Made by a program: the position numbers and the translations under genes. A stretch of DNA of 64,000 nucleotides. Origin: Cyprinodon diabolis (taxonomy: Eukaryota > Chordata > Actinopteri > Cyprinodontiformes > Cyprinodontidae). Shown one piece after another: positions 1-10,245 of the stretch (position 1 is its first letter; each line of letters opens with the position of its first letter). A model generated the notes under the pieces. That model saw nothing but the letters and a program-made list of their open reading frames with translations, was not told the origin of the DNA and made no database searches. The DNA is taken from the NCBI GenBank assembly GCA_030533445.1, contig CM060070.1, positions 22,859,501 through 22,923,500 on the forward strand, read 5' to 3'.

Positions 1-655
1 GATTGCTTCAGTATAATTTTTTTGTTTCTGTTTGTTTTTTGTTTGGATGTTTGTGCTAATTAAATTTTACCGATTTAATATGCAAAAGGCAACATCATTT
101 CTAAGTTATTTACTAATACTGAGAATTTTCATAAAGGGTTTCTGAAAAAACTGGCAGCTTTTTAAATTGTTTAATAACTTTTTACCTAATCATGTTAAGG
201 AAAAAAGGTTTATTGTCATAATTATTTTTTTATAATCTGAATAACATTAGTTGTAAATTATGTTATTATTCAGAATTTATGTAATAAATAGAGTTAATAA
301 TCCCTTAAATAGTTCATTATAAACCAGTCACCCGCCATGGTGTGGTGCACAAAGCCAATCAACACAGCCACCACCACAAGAAAATTCTTATCCTATTGGA
401 AACATTATAATGTGTAGTAAGTTGTTAGATTTTTTTTTTCCACATTTATAATTATTTTCATTTATTTTTTAACCAGAAACGGTTTCTTGTAAACAAATAT
501 TTTAATCAATGAATTACTCTTTTGTAGTAGTTGTAGGGCAAGATAAAATGGATCGTAGATAAATGTAATCTTTGGAAGCAAATTTGTCCCAACTAGAGTG
601 GATTAATAGAACAGAAACTAATGCTGAACTATTAAAATAAATAAATAAATCATCC
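1..655. other. AT-rich non-coding stretch, nothing recognised
   Basis: Very AT-rich sequence with many homopolymer A and T runs. No open frame, transposon terminus or repeat could be supported here. Confidence 0.6.
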
Positions 656-1300
656 AAATTTAATTTTCTTCTTTAAGACTGCTCATTTGGTAGATTAATT
701 AAACTGATAAATAAAAAAATATTTGACATTTAATTTGCAAAAACTGACCAAAATAATTTTTTTAAATGTCAAATTTGAAAAACAAAATGCATTATCAAAC
801 ATGCAAAGCAGCATTTTTTGACTCATACATAAAATTAGCAATACATAACCCAAATAGCCTTTTCATTCTCTTTGCAGCTCTGCTGGTTTTGTTACTTAAT
901 TCAAACGACTACATTTACATTTACACATTAACATTTAATGTGTAAAATTCAGTTTGAAATTTCAAATTAGAAAATCAAAATGCATTAACAAAAATGCTTT
1001 TTCATTTTAAAGTCAAAGCTGCAGTCAAAGCTGACTCATATATACAATTTGCAACAGATAAACCAAACTACACTTTTTTTTTCTGTCTGGACTGCTTATT
1101 TAGTTTTTTTAATCCAAAAGTTTAATAAAACATCATTATATTTTCAGAAGGTGTTCTTTTGAAATGTAAAATTTTTAAATTAAAATGTGTTAGCAGAAAA
1201 ATATTTTCAATTCAAAGTCAACGCTGCATTTTTTGACTCATTAATTAAATTGTTTATCGATCAAACTTCCTTTTAATTTTTCTTTTTCAACACTGCTAAT
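656..1300. repeat. Degenerate three-unit tandem repeat, about 200-bp period
   Basis: Three diverged units share a core of AAAATG(C/T)(A/G)TTA followed 40-60 bases later by AA(A/C)GCTGCA or AAAGCAGCA and a TTTGACTCAT-like block. Cores start near 783, 976 and 1179, giving a spacing of about 195-205 bases. Each unit is followed by an A-rich stretch and a CTGCT-like motif. There is no coding potential. It may be an old satellite fragment or a locally duplicated transposon piece. Confidence 0.55.
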
Positions 1301-2597
1301 TGTGAGATGGAACTAAATAGAAAATTACAAGCAAATAGCTATTTCGTTTCCATGCCCGTCTTCGCAAAAAGTATCCATAAATCTATTTCAATTCACAGGA
1401 TAGTGACATCAGGGGCAATGCTGTTTCTTCTGCATCATTGCACATCTTGGACGTTAGAGGGAGTAAAAAAAAGACGATTTTGTCCATGACTGTGCTCACC
1501 TGGGGGCAACAAGGCACTCCTTGACACCATTGCACAATTATTGTTAGAATTATCTTTCTCTGAAGAGTTACATGTAATTTATCAGTCTACAAGATAGACT
1601 TGCTTGCATTTTAGAGAACGTGGGGTCATATTCTGCAGTCAACGATACCCATGGCAACGAAGTAGCCCTAGCTAACCTACTTTCAGTCCTTAATCAGCTG
1701 GGCATGGGAGCGCATTAGAGGGGGCGATACAGTAGATGCTATTCTGAGAGTTACATCCACTGTAACTGGAACGCACGTCACTCTAAGCTTCCGCACATTG
1801 ATGAGAAAATGGATTGAAATATGAAAAGGCAACTTTTAAAATAAATTGTTTTTATTTTATTTGTTATGTTATCATGTTTATCATCAAAGAATGCAATAAA
1901 AAGGCAAGTCTTGGTTGGCAGATAAATTTGAATGAACACCGTTTTGACAATTTTATTGAGACACATTTGAATCGATGTTTTAGAGTCAGAGTGTGATGAA
2001 TACATTCTCTGCTCCATGATAGCAATTCCAGCTTTTTTTACTTTGTCACCAAATCCATTTTGCTACTTTATTTCTCAAACTCACAATGTGGAACCTGCAT
2101 ATAACTGGACCCCTTGTCTAGTTTCCCAAATATTCTTCTTCTAATATGAAACTGAAATTTTGAGGCTGCTAAATATTCAGTTTCCTTCTTTTATAAGTCA
2201 GTTACTCAATGGAAAACTATAATTTCCCAGTTTGATTTTTACAGTCTAATTTTATTTACTCTATAAATGTCACAGCTATTACTATCTGCAGGACACCAAA
2301 AGAAAAAGAATCTTCATTAAAACTATAATTAACATCAGCAACTATACAAATGTTTTATTTTCATATAAAAAAGCTATTCAGAAAGAAGATGCATGTTTCT
2401 GCATCCAGTATCTGTGACTGCAGAGCATGAAGCCAAGTTCTCTATAATCTGATATCAAGCTCCATCAGGCTGGACAGTCACTCAGGGATTTTCCACTACT
2501 GTTCATAGCAGAAATAATTAATAGAAATTAATAAAAAGTTTTCTATTATTGCGACAAGTTATGCAACAACTGAGGGGTGAAAGTCATGTGCACTGAC
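1301..2597. other. Non-coding, nothing recognised
   Basis: Only short chance open frames of 60-80 codons on both strands. They overlap each other in opposite orientations and have no recognisable domain. Confidence 0.5.
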
Positions 2598-2902
2598 TGG
2601 TCATATGCATTGGCTACTTGGCCAAAAGGATATCCCATTCTCAAGGCCATCCAGGCCCTCTGTGGTAGTGTGCCTCACCACATTCTGGCATTGGAAGTAG
2701 GACCCATGTGTTATGCTGGTAAACGGCCCATGGACCAGCTGATGCATGGTCTTCCTAAATGGCAGTGGCAGACTGCATGGAGCATGAGGATGTGCTTGGG
2801 GAAAGAGGGACAGTGATGTGACAGTGTGGGGTCCTGTCACTGACCATGCGCCTTGGCTACCTGGCCAAAGGGATATCTGTTGTAGTGTACCTTGCCACAT
2901 TA
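2598..2902. repeat. Diverged direct duplication
   Basis: The segment 2598-2636 (containing TTGGCTACTTGGCCAAAAGG) and 2661-2684 (TGTGGTAGTGTGCCTCACCA) recurs in the same order at 2841-2879 and 2879-2902. About 25 extra bases lie between the two parts in the first copy. The second copy runs directly to the edge of the solo LTR target site. Confidence 0.5.
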
Positions 2903-2923
2903 TATGTAGCTTTTGACATTTTC

Positions 2924-3610
2924 TGTCATGTTTGGTTTAAGGTGTCTAACCCACATGCAGAACACTCAGAGGCAGGAGAAAAGTTCAAAGATTTATTGAT
3001 AAGTTTGAACACAATAAATGAACAGGTCCAGAGGGGAACTCGTCTGGTCACGAGTGGGTTCTGAAAAGCACACAGAAAAATCAGATCCAGGACTGGTCAC
3101 GAGTGGGTTCACTGCAGAGGGGGACAGAGGAGTTAGTGGAGGTCCAGGTATTTTGCAGGATGAGAGTGTGCAGGGCTGTACCTGTTCTGAGTTGAGCAGA
3201 GCGGCAGAGGGCTAGGCGGAGGCAGAGCTTAATTTGAGTGCTGGCAGATCACAGATTTGAGTTTCCTTCCAGTATCTTCTGAGAGCGGGCAGGCAGATCT
3301 TTGACAGGAATAATTCTCCAGAGTTCTTCTGAGAACGGACAGGCAGATCACAGGCAGAGAAACTCTTCAGGGTTTCAGGTTTCAGGCAGGTTCAATCTAG
3401 GAAGCAGAGAGGAGAAAACAGATCAGGTTCAGGTTTTCAGGGAGTCAGAGGTTCAGACAGGCTGGATGGCTCAGGCTTGCTAACTGTTACTGGCAAACAC
3501 TCTGGCACTGGAGAGAAGTCCTCTGCCTCCTAAAATACGGATCTCCTGATGAGCAGATGAGCGACAGGTGGTGCAATCAGCTCCGGCTCCAGGAGATCCA
3601 GATCCCAACA
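2924..3610 (-). mobile_element. Solo LTR of a Ty3/gypsy element related to the full-length one at 27-33 kb
   Basis: On the minus strand the element starts TGTTGGGATCTGG and ends CATGACA, the same termini as the LTRs of the complete element at 27170-32784. It is 687 bp long. A perfect 5-bp duplication TTTTC lies at 2919-2923 and 3611-3615. No internal retroviral-type sequence is present, so this is a solo LTR left by LTR-LTR recombination. Internally the body is diverged from the 640-bp LTRs, so it is a related but different family. An 18-nt direct repeat (CTGGTCACGAGTGGGTTC) occurs at 3044-3061 and 3093-3110. A TATA-like TAAAATA (plus-strand 3531-3537) lies about 25 bases upstream of a possible transcript start near 3506. 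Confidence 0.88.
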
Positions 3611-3615
3611 TTTTC

Positions 3616-4975
3616 AGTCAGTGTAAGCATTATTATATACCTAATTTCACCACAGTTCAGTAAAAAAATATTTAGTTGATCAATCAAAGCATTCTCTTTT
3701 TTTTGTGGGTAAAAAAAATATCCAGGCTTTAACTGAAGTGGAGCTGAACTCCTTTAGATACTGTATATTCTTGTTCCTTTTTCATGGTTTTATGCTTAGG
3801 GCTTGAATAATTTAATGCTTTTAATGCTGGAAACTCTTTCCCAGCCAATTCCCAAATCAACTTTTCTGATTGGTTGATGTGCTGTGTTAAGCTGCAAATG
3901 TTCTGATTTTTCCAATTCCATTATCGGACGCTTTTTACACAGGGCACATCACACAGGATAGGATAGGTTAGATTAGAGGGTCACATAGGATATCGAGTTC
4001 AGAATTGAAACATGATTTCCTGGACTTGTAATTAGAGTTGTCACGATGTTATTCCAAGCAGACCCTATCAGTCTTTATACACCACACACGCAATATTATT
4101 TATATATTATTTATTTTATACTCAGGTTAATCTTGCGAGGTGTTGTGAGATTTCCTATCTGGTATCTGTACCTTTTTGGAGTACATTTTTTCTTGTGTGT
4201 GGTATGTTGTGCTAACCATATGGCTGCACAGTCCTCGATGTAAGACCACGTCTATACATTCTTTCTATTGTCATATGTGGGGTCTCTTAGGTTTTGAAAA
4301 TCCCTTGACAGTTTGAAAATCTTGCCAAATAAACCAGGCAAAGGCAATATAGTCAAAAGCCCAATCTGATTAAAAACAGAAGGGCAATTGGATGAGACAG
4401 ATAGGTCAAAGTCAGGGAGTATAATAAAAGGCCTTGTGTCAGCAACCTTTTTGATAAAGAAACAGGAATACGATTCAGCTGATGCTTCAAAACAAGGGTT
4501 TTGATGAGGGTTAGGAACAGAGTTAGTTTTTTTTAGAAAACACACTAGTGTTACGTCTCCTGGACACTACATTTTCAAAATACATTATTTTCTCCTGTTT
4601 AACGCTGTTCTGGTACTCATGCCAGCAGTCTTTGATGTGACACCTGTTATTTGTCCTTTTTTCATCTCCATTCTGCTCAATGACATTTTCTCCTGACAGT
4701 ACGAGTCCTCTCATTAAAGTGAGGCTGGGGTTTAGACTGCCAGACTTTCAATGCTACCATTAGTCCATGATTGTTTAGCAGGTAGAATCAAAGCCCCTAT
4801 GTCAGTTAAGAGAAACCAGGAAGGACAGAGAAATGGTCAAAAACCTCAAGTAACTGAGCAGCAGATGAATGATTAAGATGCAACATGAAGCAAAAGTTCA
4901 AGGTTTACAGCAGCATTAATAAAATCAGTCACATGATCTGAAAGACCTGAAAAATCAGGTAATAATGGTATATAC
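3616..4975. other. Non-coding, nothing recognised
   Basis: Short overlapping open frames only. The minus-strand frames at 4252-4545 and 4523-4714 are 97 and 63 codons long with no recognisable motif and no splice context that I can defend. Confidence 0.4.
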
Positions 4976-5294
4976 GGGGCGACAGTGGCGTTGGATGTAG
5001 GAGTTTGCCCTGAAATCGAAGGGTTGACGGTTCAAGCCCTGACTCCGACTTTCATTGTTGTTGTGTCCTTGGGCAAGACACTTCACCTGCATTGTCTACT
5101 GATGGTGGTCAGAAGGCCCGGTGGCGCCAGTGTACGACAGCCCCGCTTCTGTCAGTGAGCCCCAGGGCAGCTGTGGCTACAATGTAGCTTGCCACCATCA
5201 GTGAGTGAGTGGGTGAATGAATGTAGTGTAAAGTGCTTTGGTCAAGTCTCATAACTTGAATAAAGGCACTATATAAGTACATGCCATTTACCAT
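4976..5294 (+). mobile_element. tRNA-derived SINE
   Basis: The 5' part resembles a tRNA promoter: GTGGCGTTGGATGTAGGAG (A-box region) followed by GGTTCAAGCCC (B box, 5029-5039). The body has TTGGGCAAGACACTTCACCT and the GGCCCGGTGGCGCCAGTGT block that I recall from abundant fish SINEs. The 3' end has AAAGTGCTTTGGTCAAG, then AATAAAGGCACTATATAAGT and CCATTTACC, a tail shared with a partner LINE in such families. I could not delimit a clean target duplication. The orientation is plus. The family name is not certain. Confidence 0.8.
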
Positions 5295-5299
5295 TTGTA

Positions 5300-7055
5300 T
5301 ATGGTACCAAAGTAATTCTAAGATAATTAAAGTATTTTGCTATATAGTAGTATATACATTTGACAATTTTTTGTTTGTTTTTAATGTAGGCGGATAAGAA
5401 AATACCTTAACACGCATATGTTAATATTTTTTGAAGAGCTTACTTTTTACAATATTCACTGCCATAAATTTTGTGATAATTTTAAATAAAAGAAAATTCT
5501 TAACAATTTACAAAAGATAATTAATACATTTTATTTAACAAGCAAACCATTTTTTTTAAACAAATTTATTTTTTAATGTGTTTAGTAATTGTAACTGTAA
5601 TGTTTGTTGGGATATAGGTGTTGAATTTTATTTGATAAACACCTAAAAAGGTGTTAAAGTGTTAAACTTAACTTGGTGAAACATGAAACCCTGATTTTGA
5701 AAATGCTTCATGTTTCCAAAGTTTTGGATAACTCTCTATAGAAGATCCAAAGAGCCTCTTATGGCAGACTCCTGGTCTATAATTATTATAATTTTAACAT
5801 ACAATAAAGATGTGTTGGTATTTAAAAAAAATCAATAGATGTAAATAATTTCCAATATACTTTATAAAGGGCAAAGAGAAATCTATAAAAATAAGAAAGT
5901 TAAGATTCAGATAAATTAACATTGTGTCTTTCGCTAAGTAAGCAGGGCCGGCCAAAAAGGCAGTAATGTTTTTAAAGAATTACAGTCTTCTTAGTCTTTT
6001 TAATCAAATTCAAGAAAAATGACAGCCCAGTCATTAATTTTACTATGTTTGGCTGCCGTTGTCACTTGCGCATGATATGATATGCAACACAACCAAATGA
6101 AAAGCTGCAGAATTAGATTTGATATATTGCTAAAATAAATCCTATCGGGGAAATGCATTTTGAATGAGATCACTCTAACTGCATTGGATACACTTCATTT
6201 CATCCTCATCTGTCAAGTTTAGTGTCAGATGATGGAAACTGTATGGCTTAATGAAGGCGAAATGACAACTTTCGAAGTCTGAAAGGAATCTGTGTGCATG
6301 CAGGTCACTTTGTTGTTTTAAGTTTGAATACAACCAGTGTTGTTTTAGCTTTTCGGTCACAGCATTAGCAGATCCCCCCCCCCAAAAAAAAGAAAAATAG
6401 TTTTCATTTTATGAAGTATATAAGTAAAGTTCTTGATGCAGACAACATTAGACTATTTTAGTTTGGCATTATTCTCTGTTTATGATACAGTTCACATATT
6501 TACAAAAATATAAAGTGAAAACTGCTTACAGATCAAATTAATTGAGATGACTAGGCTTCCCCTTTTCTTTCACAATAAAATTGTTTTTACAGAACCTTTT
6601 AAAGACTAGTAAGGAAAAAATCTACTTGTTAGGGGCCCACAAATGGTAATAAAGAGAAAGTGTAAAATAAAGGTAGTATGTATAAGTCCGAATCAAACTC
6701 ACCTTTCTCTAGACTGTGCATAACAAATTTATTTTTTAAAACTCCTGCAAGACATTTCCGTGCCTTAAATATTCATTCCAAATAATCAATAATGAATTCA
6801 AAATAAAGTGACACTTTATGTGATTTGATCACTGGTTACTTTAAGGGATACTGTGTACATTTTTATGTTTTTTTCACTGAAATTGATAACTGCATTTACG
6901 TATGTGTTATAATTAGTTTAAAATTGCTGCTGTCTGATTGAAAGGCGTTGGAAAAGCTAACCCTACAACCGAAAGTCTGCACTAGTCTGGACTAATGTCT
7001 TGCCTTAAAAAAAAACATTTGAGGCATTAATGTTTTTTCATGATGGTTTGTCAAC
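5300..7055. other. AT-rich non-coding stretch, nothing recognised
   Basis: No credible open frame and no transposon terminus. A C9-A8 homopolymer junction lies at about 6375-6392. Confidence 0.5.
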
Positions 7056-7058
7056 CTG

Positions 7059-7183
7059 CCCTGGGAAAGACTGGCGACCTGTCCAGGGTGTACCCCGCCT
7101 CTCTCCCTTAGACAGCTAGAGATGGGCATCAGCACCCCTTGTGACGCCAATTGGGATAAGTGTGACGGAAAATGAATGGATGG
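7059..7183 (+). mobile_element. 3' tail of a fish non-LTR retrotransposon (RTE-like)
   Basis: The text CTGGCGACCTGTCCAGGGTG, then TACCCCGCCTCTC, GACAGCTAGAGATGGGCA and GGGATAAG, ending AATGAATGGATGG, matches a tail I remember from RTE-clade (Rex3/Expander-like) elements in many teleosts. Only the tail is present. Clade assignment is from memory. Confidence 0.65.
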
Positions 7184-7924
7184 TCTGTCAACAACTTGTT
7201 CCCTGTACTTTTTGTCTCTCTATATGATTAATTTCTCATTCAGCGCACCTGCAATGCTCTTGCACTCTCATCGGAGCTCACTCCTCCCCTGAGCTCCAGC
7301 CTTTTTAGGCAAATACCAAACTAGTTGACAGGACCAGAATATTAAAAACCCTTAGCAGATGCACAACATTCTTTCTCTAGTTGAAAGCCTGTTTCTGCCT
7401 CACAACTTCCTTGCGGTTTCCTCTCCTCCACCAGACCTCACAGAGTTTTCTGATTTTCTGGGCCTTAGCAACATTTTCTGTCTTCCATACCAGTAAGCTC
7501 CATCTCTACCCTAAAAAAACAAAATGGAGAATCCTTTTCACTACAGCTCTGAGATCTGCAGCTGACCCTACAACCTCTTCTTTCCCCTACTCACATCCTA
7601 AGAAGGTTAGTGGCTTTTTCTATGGTAATATGTTAAAATCGAGAATCAATCAAGCTACTAACACCATCTCTCCCTTTAAAAGGTCCTGCCTCCCTTGCTG
7701 AGTGGTGTCCTATCAAAAGAGGCAAGAAAGGAAATCTTTTAAGCGTTCCCTTTTTTATCTGGCTGAATTTTGGTTCCTCTGTCTGGGACTTTGCTTTTTT
7801 AGTAGAATTCTTTATGGCAGCGGTGTCTTCCTAGGTCTCGCTTAACAGTTGTTCAGACCTACAGTCAATCAGAATACCGCTGACCATGTCCCTACCAAAA
7901 CTAAGTAAGCAGAACTCATCGCCC
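7184..7924. other. Non-coding, possible old retroelement sequence
   Basis: An open frame of 106 codons at 7381-7701 (plus) is serine and phenylalanine rich and shows no motif. It sits just upstream of a reverse transcriptase scrap and may belong to the same decayed element, but I cannot show this. Confidence 0.3.
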
Positions 7925-8115
7925 ACTCAGGTTCAAGAGGAGCAGCGTGGTTCTTGTCCTGGCGGATCACTGGACTCACTCTCCACTCTGTGCACTATCC
8001 TTGAGGGTGCTTGGTAGTATTCCCAATTGTTCCATGTGTCCATTTGTGTTTTGTGGACATAGAAAGTCATCCAACTGTGTCCCTTGTGGTGCCCTGCGAG
8101 AAGCACCCCAGCAGT
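7925..8115 (+). pseudogene. Non-LTR retrotransposon reverse transcriptase fragment (RTE/Rex3-like)
   Basis: The DNA runs TTCAAGAGGAGCAGCGTGG, TTCTTGTCCTGGCGGATCAC, and later TTGTGTTTTGTGGACATAG with a downstream GTCCCTTGTGGTGCCCTG. This corresponds to the RT region that normally reads CGFR-G, then CFVD-EK-FD-VPR-G in the conserved palm motif. In the frame 7947-8138 the readable part is CFVDI or FCGH depending on frame, so at least one frameshift is present. It is a short, inactive fragment. Clade assignment rests on memory of fish LINE sequences. Confidence 0.55.
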
Positions 8116-8394
8116 TCAAAGGACACCCTGTACTCTAGGCCATGGACTCTGTAGCTGCCGTCTCTGCAAACTCAGAGATACAATAAAGTAACACCTTGAT
8201 ATTAGTAGTATTATTTAATCTGACATGTATACTATGGTAGCTGAAGATAAGAATATGGGCTTTCTGTATGGAAGTGAATCTCTAAGTACCTGAAGCCAAG
8301 CACCTATAGTGTTTATGTGAAAGTGCACCTGTGCATGTACTGTAAAGTTTATCCAAAGGGAAAATGCTCAGTAGTGGTTGTGAAGAGCTAAAGA

Positions 8395-8660
8395 CGTGCC
8401 ATCACCCCGCCCCCCACCCCCCTAAGCATTGAGGCAAACACCCGGAGACCCAAAGCCCCGGACGCTCAAATGGATCCCAAGAGCAAAGGCGCCCATGAGG
8501 GGCCAACCCAGGAAATATGACCCCACACCAAGGATGGAGGAGAGATGACCCCGAGGAAATCTGCGGGGCTGAGTCTGCGGGCTCCGCCAGCAGCCAGCAA
8601 CCCCGAAGTGGTTCTGGCTATTGGCCCCAGGGACCTCAGGCCCCATGGGCGCCCCCCTAA
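8395..8660. repeat. GC-rich segment, unclassified
   Basis: An abrupt GC-rich block inside AT-rich DNA, with C-runs at both ends (CCCCGCCCCCCACCCCCC near 8405 and GCGCCCCCC near 8650). The minus-strand frame 8422-8646 is open for 74 codons but proline and glycine rich with no motif. It is probably a repeat fragment rather than a gene. Confidence 0.35.
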
Positions 8661-8789
8661 CTGATTTCAGATAATAGAGTAAAAAATCTGGTTGTTATTT
8701 TTTTATCAGGACCTGTCATTTAAATAGATTTCAAAGAGGTTTCTAGAATTTCCTTCTTCCGTCTGCGCAATATTGGAAAAAAATGTAAA

Positions 8790-9330
8790 ATATCCTGTCC
8801 TGGGTTGATGCTGAGAAACTAGTCCATGCATTTGTTACTTCAAGGCTGGACTATTGTAATTCTTTACTATCAGGAAGTCCACAAACTGTGATTATACGCC
8901 TTCAGCTGATCCAAAATGCTGGAGCCAGAGTTCTAATGAAAATTAAAAAAGAGAGATCACATCTCTCCTTTCTTGGTTTCTCTTCATTGGCTTCCTGTTA
9001 AATCAAGAATAGGTTTTACAAAACTCCTTCTCAAATATAAAGCTTTAAATGGCCAAGCTCCATTTTGTATCAGAGATATAATTGTTCCTTATGTTCCTAA
9101 CAGGACACTTCACTCTCAATCTGCAGGTTAACTAGTGGTTCCAAGAATTTCTAAAAGTAGAATGGGAGGCAGATCATTAGGTTATCAGGCTCCTCTCCTG
9201 TGGAACCAACTACCAGTTTCAGTCTGTGAGGCAGACACCCTGTCTACTTTTAAGACTAGGCTTAAAACTTTCCTTTTTCATAAAGCTTACAGTAAGACTG
9301 GCTCAGGTTATCCTGAGCTATCTCTATACA
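8790..9330 (+). pseudogene. LINE ORF2 C-terminal remnant (CR1/L2/Rex1-type)
   Basis: Conceptual translation gives HAFVTSRLDYCNSLLSG near 8825-8880, then LQLIQNAGARVL, and in a second frame (9135 onward) LGYQAPLLWNQLPVSV and STFKTRLKTFLFHKAYS. These are the characteristic end motifs of L2/CR1-like ORF2, after the reverse transcriptase thumb. Several stops and frame changes separate the pieces, so the copy is dead. No endonuclease or RT core is found immediately upstream, so it is 5' truncated. The last open piece, 9135-9497, continues past the LINE motif into unrelated sequence. Confidence 0.8.
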
Positions 9331-9470
9331 GTGGGCACTGGTTGGAAATGGACGGTTTCCTTTGTGATTCCTGTGTGAATCACGATGTATTTCCTGAGGC
9401 CAGTTTTTTTATTTCAAAAAGAACTGCAATGTACCCGGACAACCACCAGGCGGCACTTGGGAACTTTTTT
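9322..9470 (+). repeat. Repeat module also present at 18250-18390 (minus)
   Basis: TACAGTGGGCACTGGTTGGA followed by AATGGAC and, 60-90 bases on, CCACCAGGCGGCA matches in inverse orientation the block at 18250-18390, where the minus strand reads TACAGTGGGTGCTGGTTGGA, AATGGAC and CCACTAGGTGGCA. It lies directly after the LINE ORF2 end here. Confidence 0.5.
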
Positions 9471-9775
9471 TTTTTCCTCCTTAATCCAGGCTGTTAAGAT
9501 GCTGTCTTTAAAGCAGGTTTATTGGGGATTTTGGTGTGATATTGTGCTATTTTAGGATGTTTTTGATTAAAATAAAGTTAATGAATTAATTTAACATAGT
9601 GACTGCATTATCTTATTTCATGAAAATTGTTGCATACTGTATGGCCGCAGTTATAGATACACCCTGCGATCTTATCTGAGAACTGTTTATTTCTATTTAT
9701 CTGCATCTCTATTATTTAATGAAAAATGATTATAATTAATCTTTTTGGCAAAACAAATAACCGAATCAATAAAGG
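9471..9775. other. Non-coding, nothing recognised
   Basis: AT-rich, with a T11 tract near 9466-9476 and no supported feature. Confidence 0.5.
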
Positions 9776-9844
9776 TCCATGGATCATCCGTCCATTCGAG
9801 AGGGAGGGGGGTTCATGCAACGTCATTCCATCACTGGTATCTCG

Positions 9845-10085
9845 GTATCCAATCAGCTCACTGACTTGCGCGTTACAGCATTGAAACACCACTATTTATC
9901 AAGACGGTCTGGCTGCAGCACCGCAGCTGTCAGACCAGTTCCGCTGCAGGCGCCTGTCACAGGCAACCTCCACCGTAGGGCCGGAAATAAAAAATGTAGC
10001 CACGCCCACCTCCCCCCTACCGACATCACCTTCTAGACGAAGAAGAAGGTTGTTGAAGACGCGAGACTCCGCAACAATGGTAAGT
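9845..10085 (+). promoter_or_regulatory. Candidate promoter and first exon ending ATG | GTAAGT
   Basis: A CpG-containing, GC-rich block stands out from AT-rich surroundings. In order it has a CCAATCA box (9849-9855), an ETS-like CCGGAA (9981-9986), a TATA-like AAATAAAAAA (about 9985-9994), a pyrimidine start CCTTCT (10029-10034) about 40 bases further on, a purine-rich leader, and CAACAATGG with ATG at 10077-10079 followed at once by the donor GTAAGT (10080-10085). An exon that ends exactly after the start codon, behind a pyrimidine cap site, is typical of vertebrate ribosomal-protein-type (TOP) genes. I found no matching downstream coding exons, so this may be an orphaned or pseudogene promoter. 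It could also belong to a decayed mobile element. Confidence 0.4.
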
Positions 10086-10245
10086 TAATTTCTTACTTTT
10101 ACCGCGAAGCAAAAGATGTCTGGCTTTCATATGCTTGTCAGCAATGTATCGCTGTAGCGTTATATGTAAAGCACGTGCGGTTACTGAATGTTACAGTCAG
10201 TGATGGGCAGTAGCGCCGCTACATGTAGCGAAGCTATTAGTTTAA

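Noticed and set aside
4976..5060. tRNA gene at the start of the SINE
   Set aside because: The B box is good but the rest does not fold as a cloverleaf, and the SINE body follows directly.
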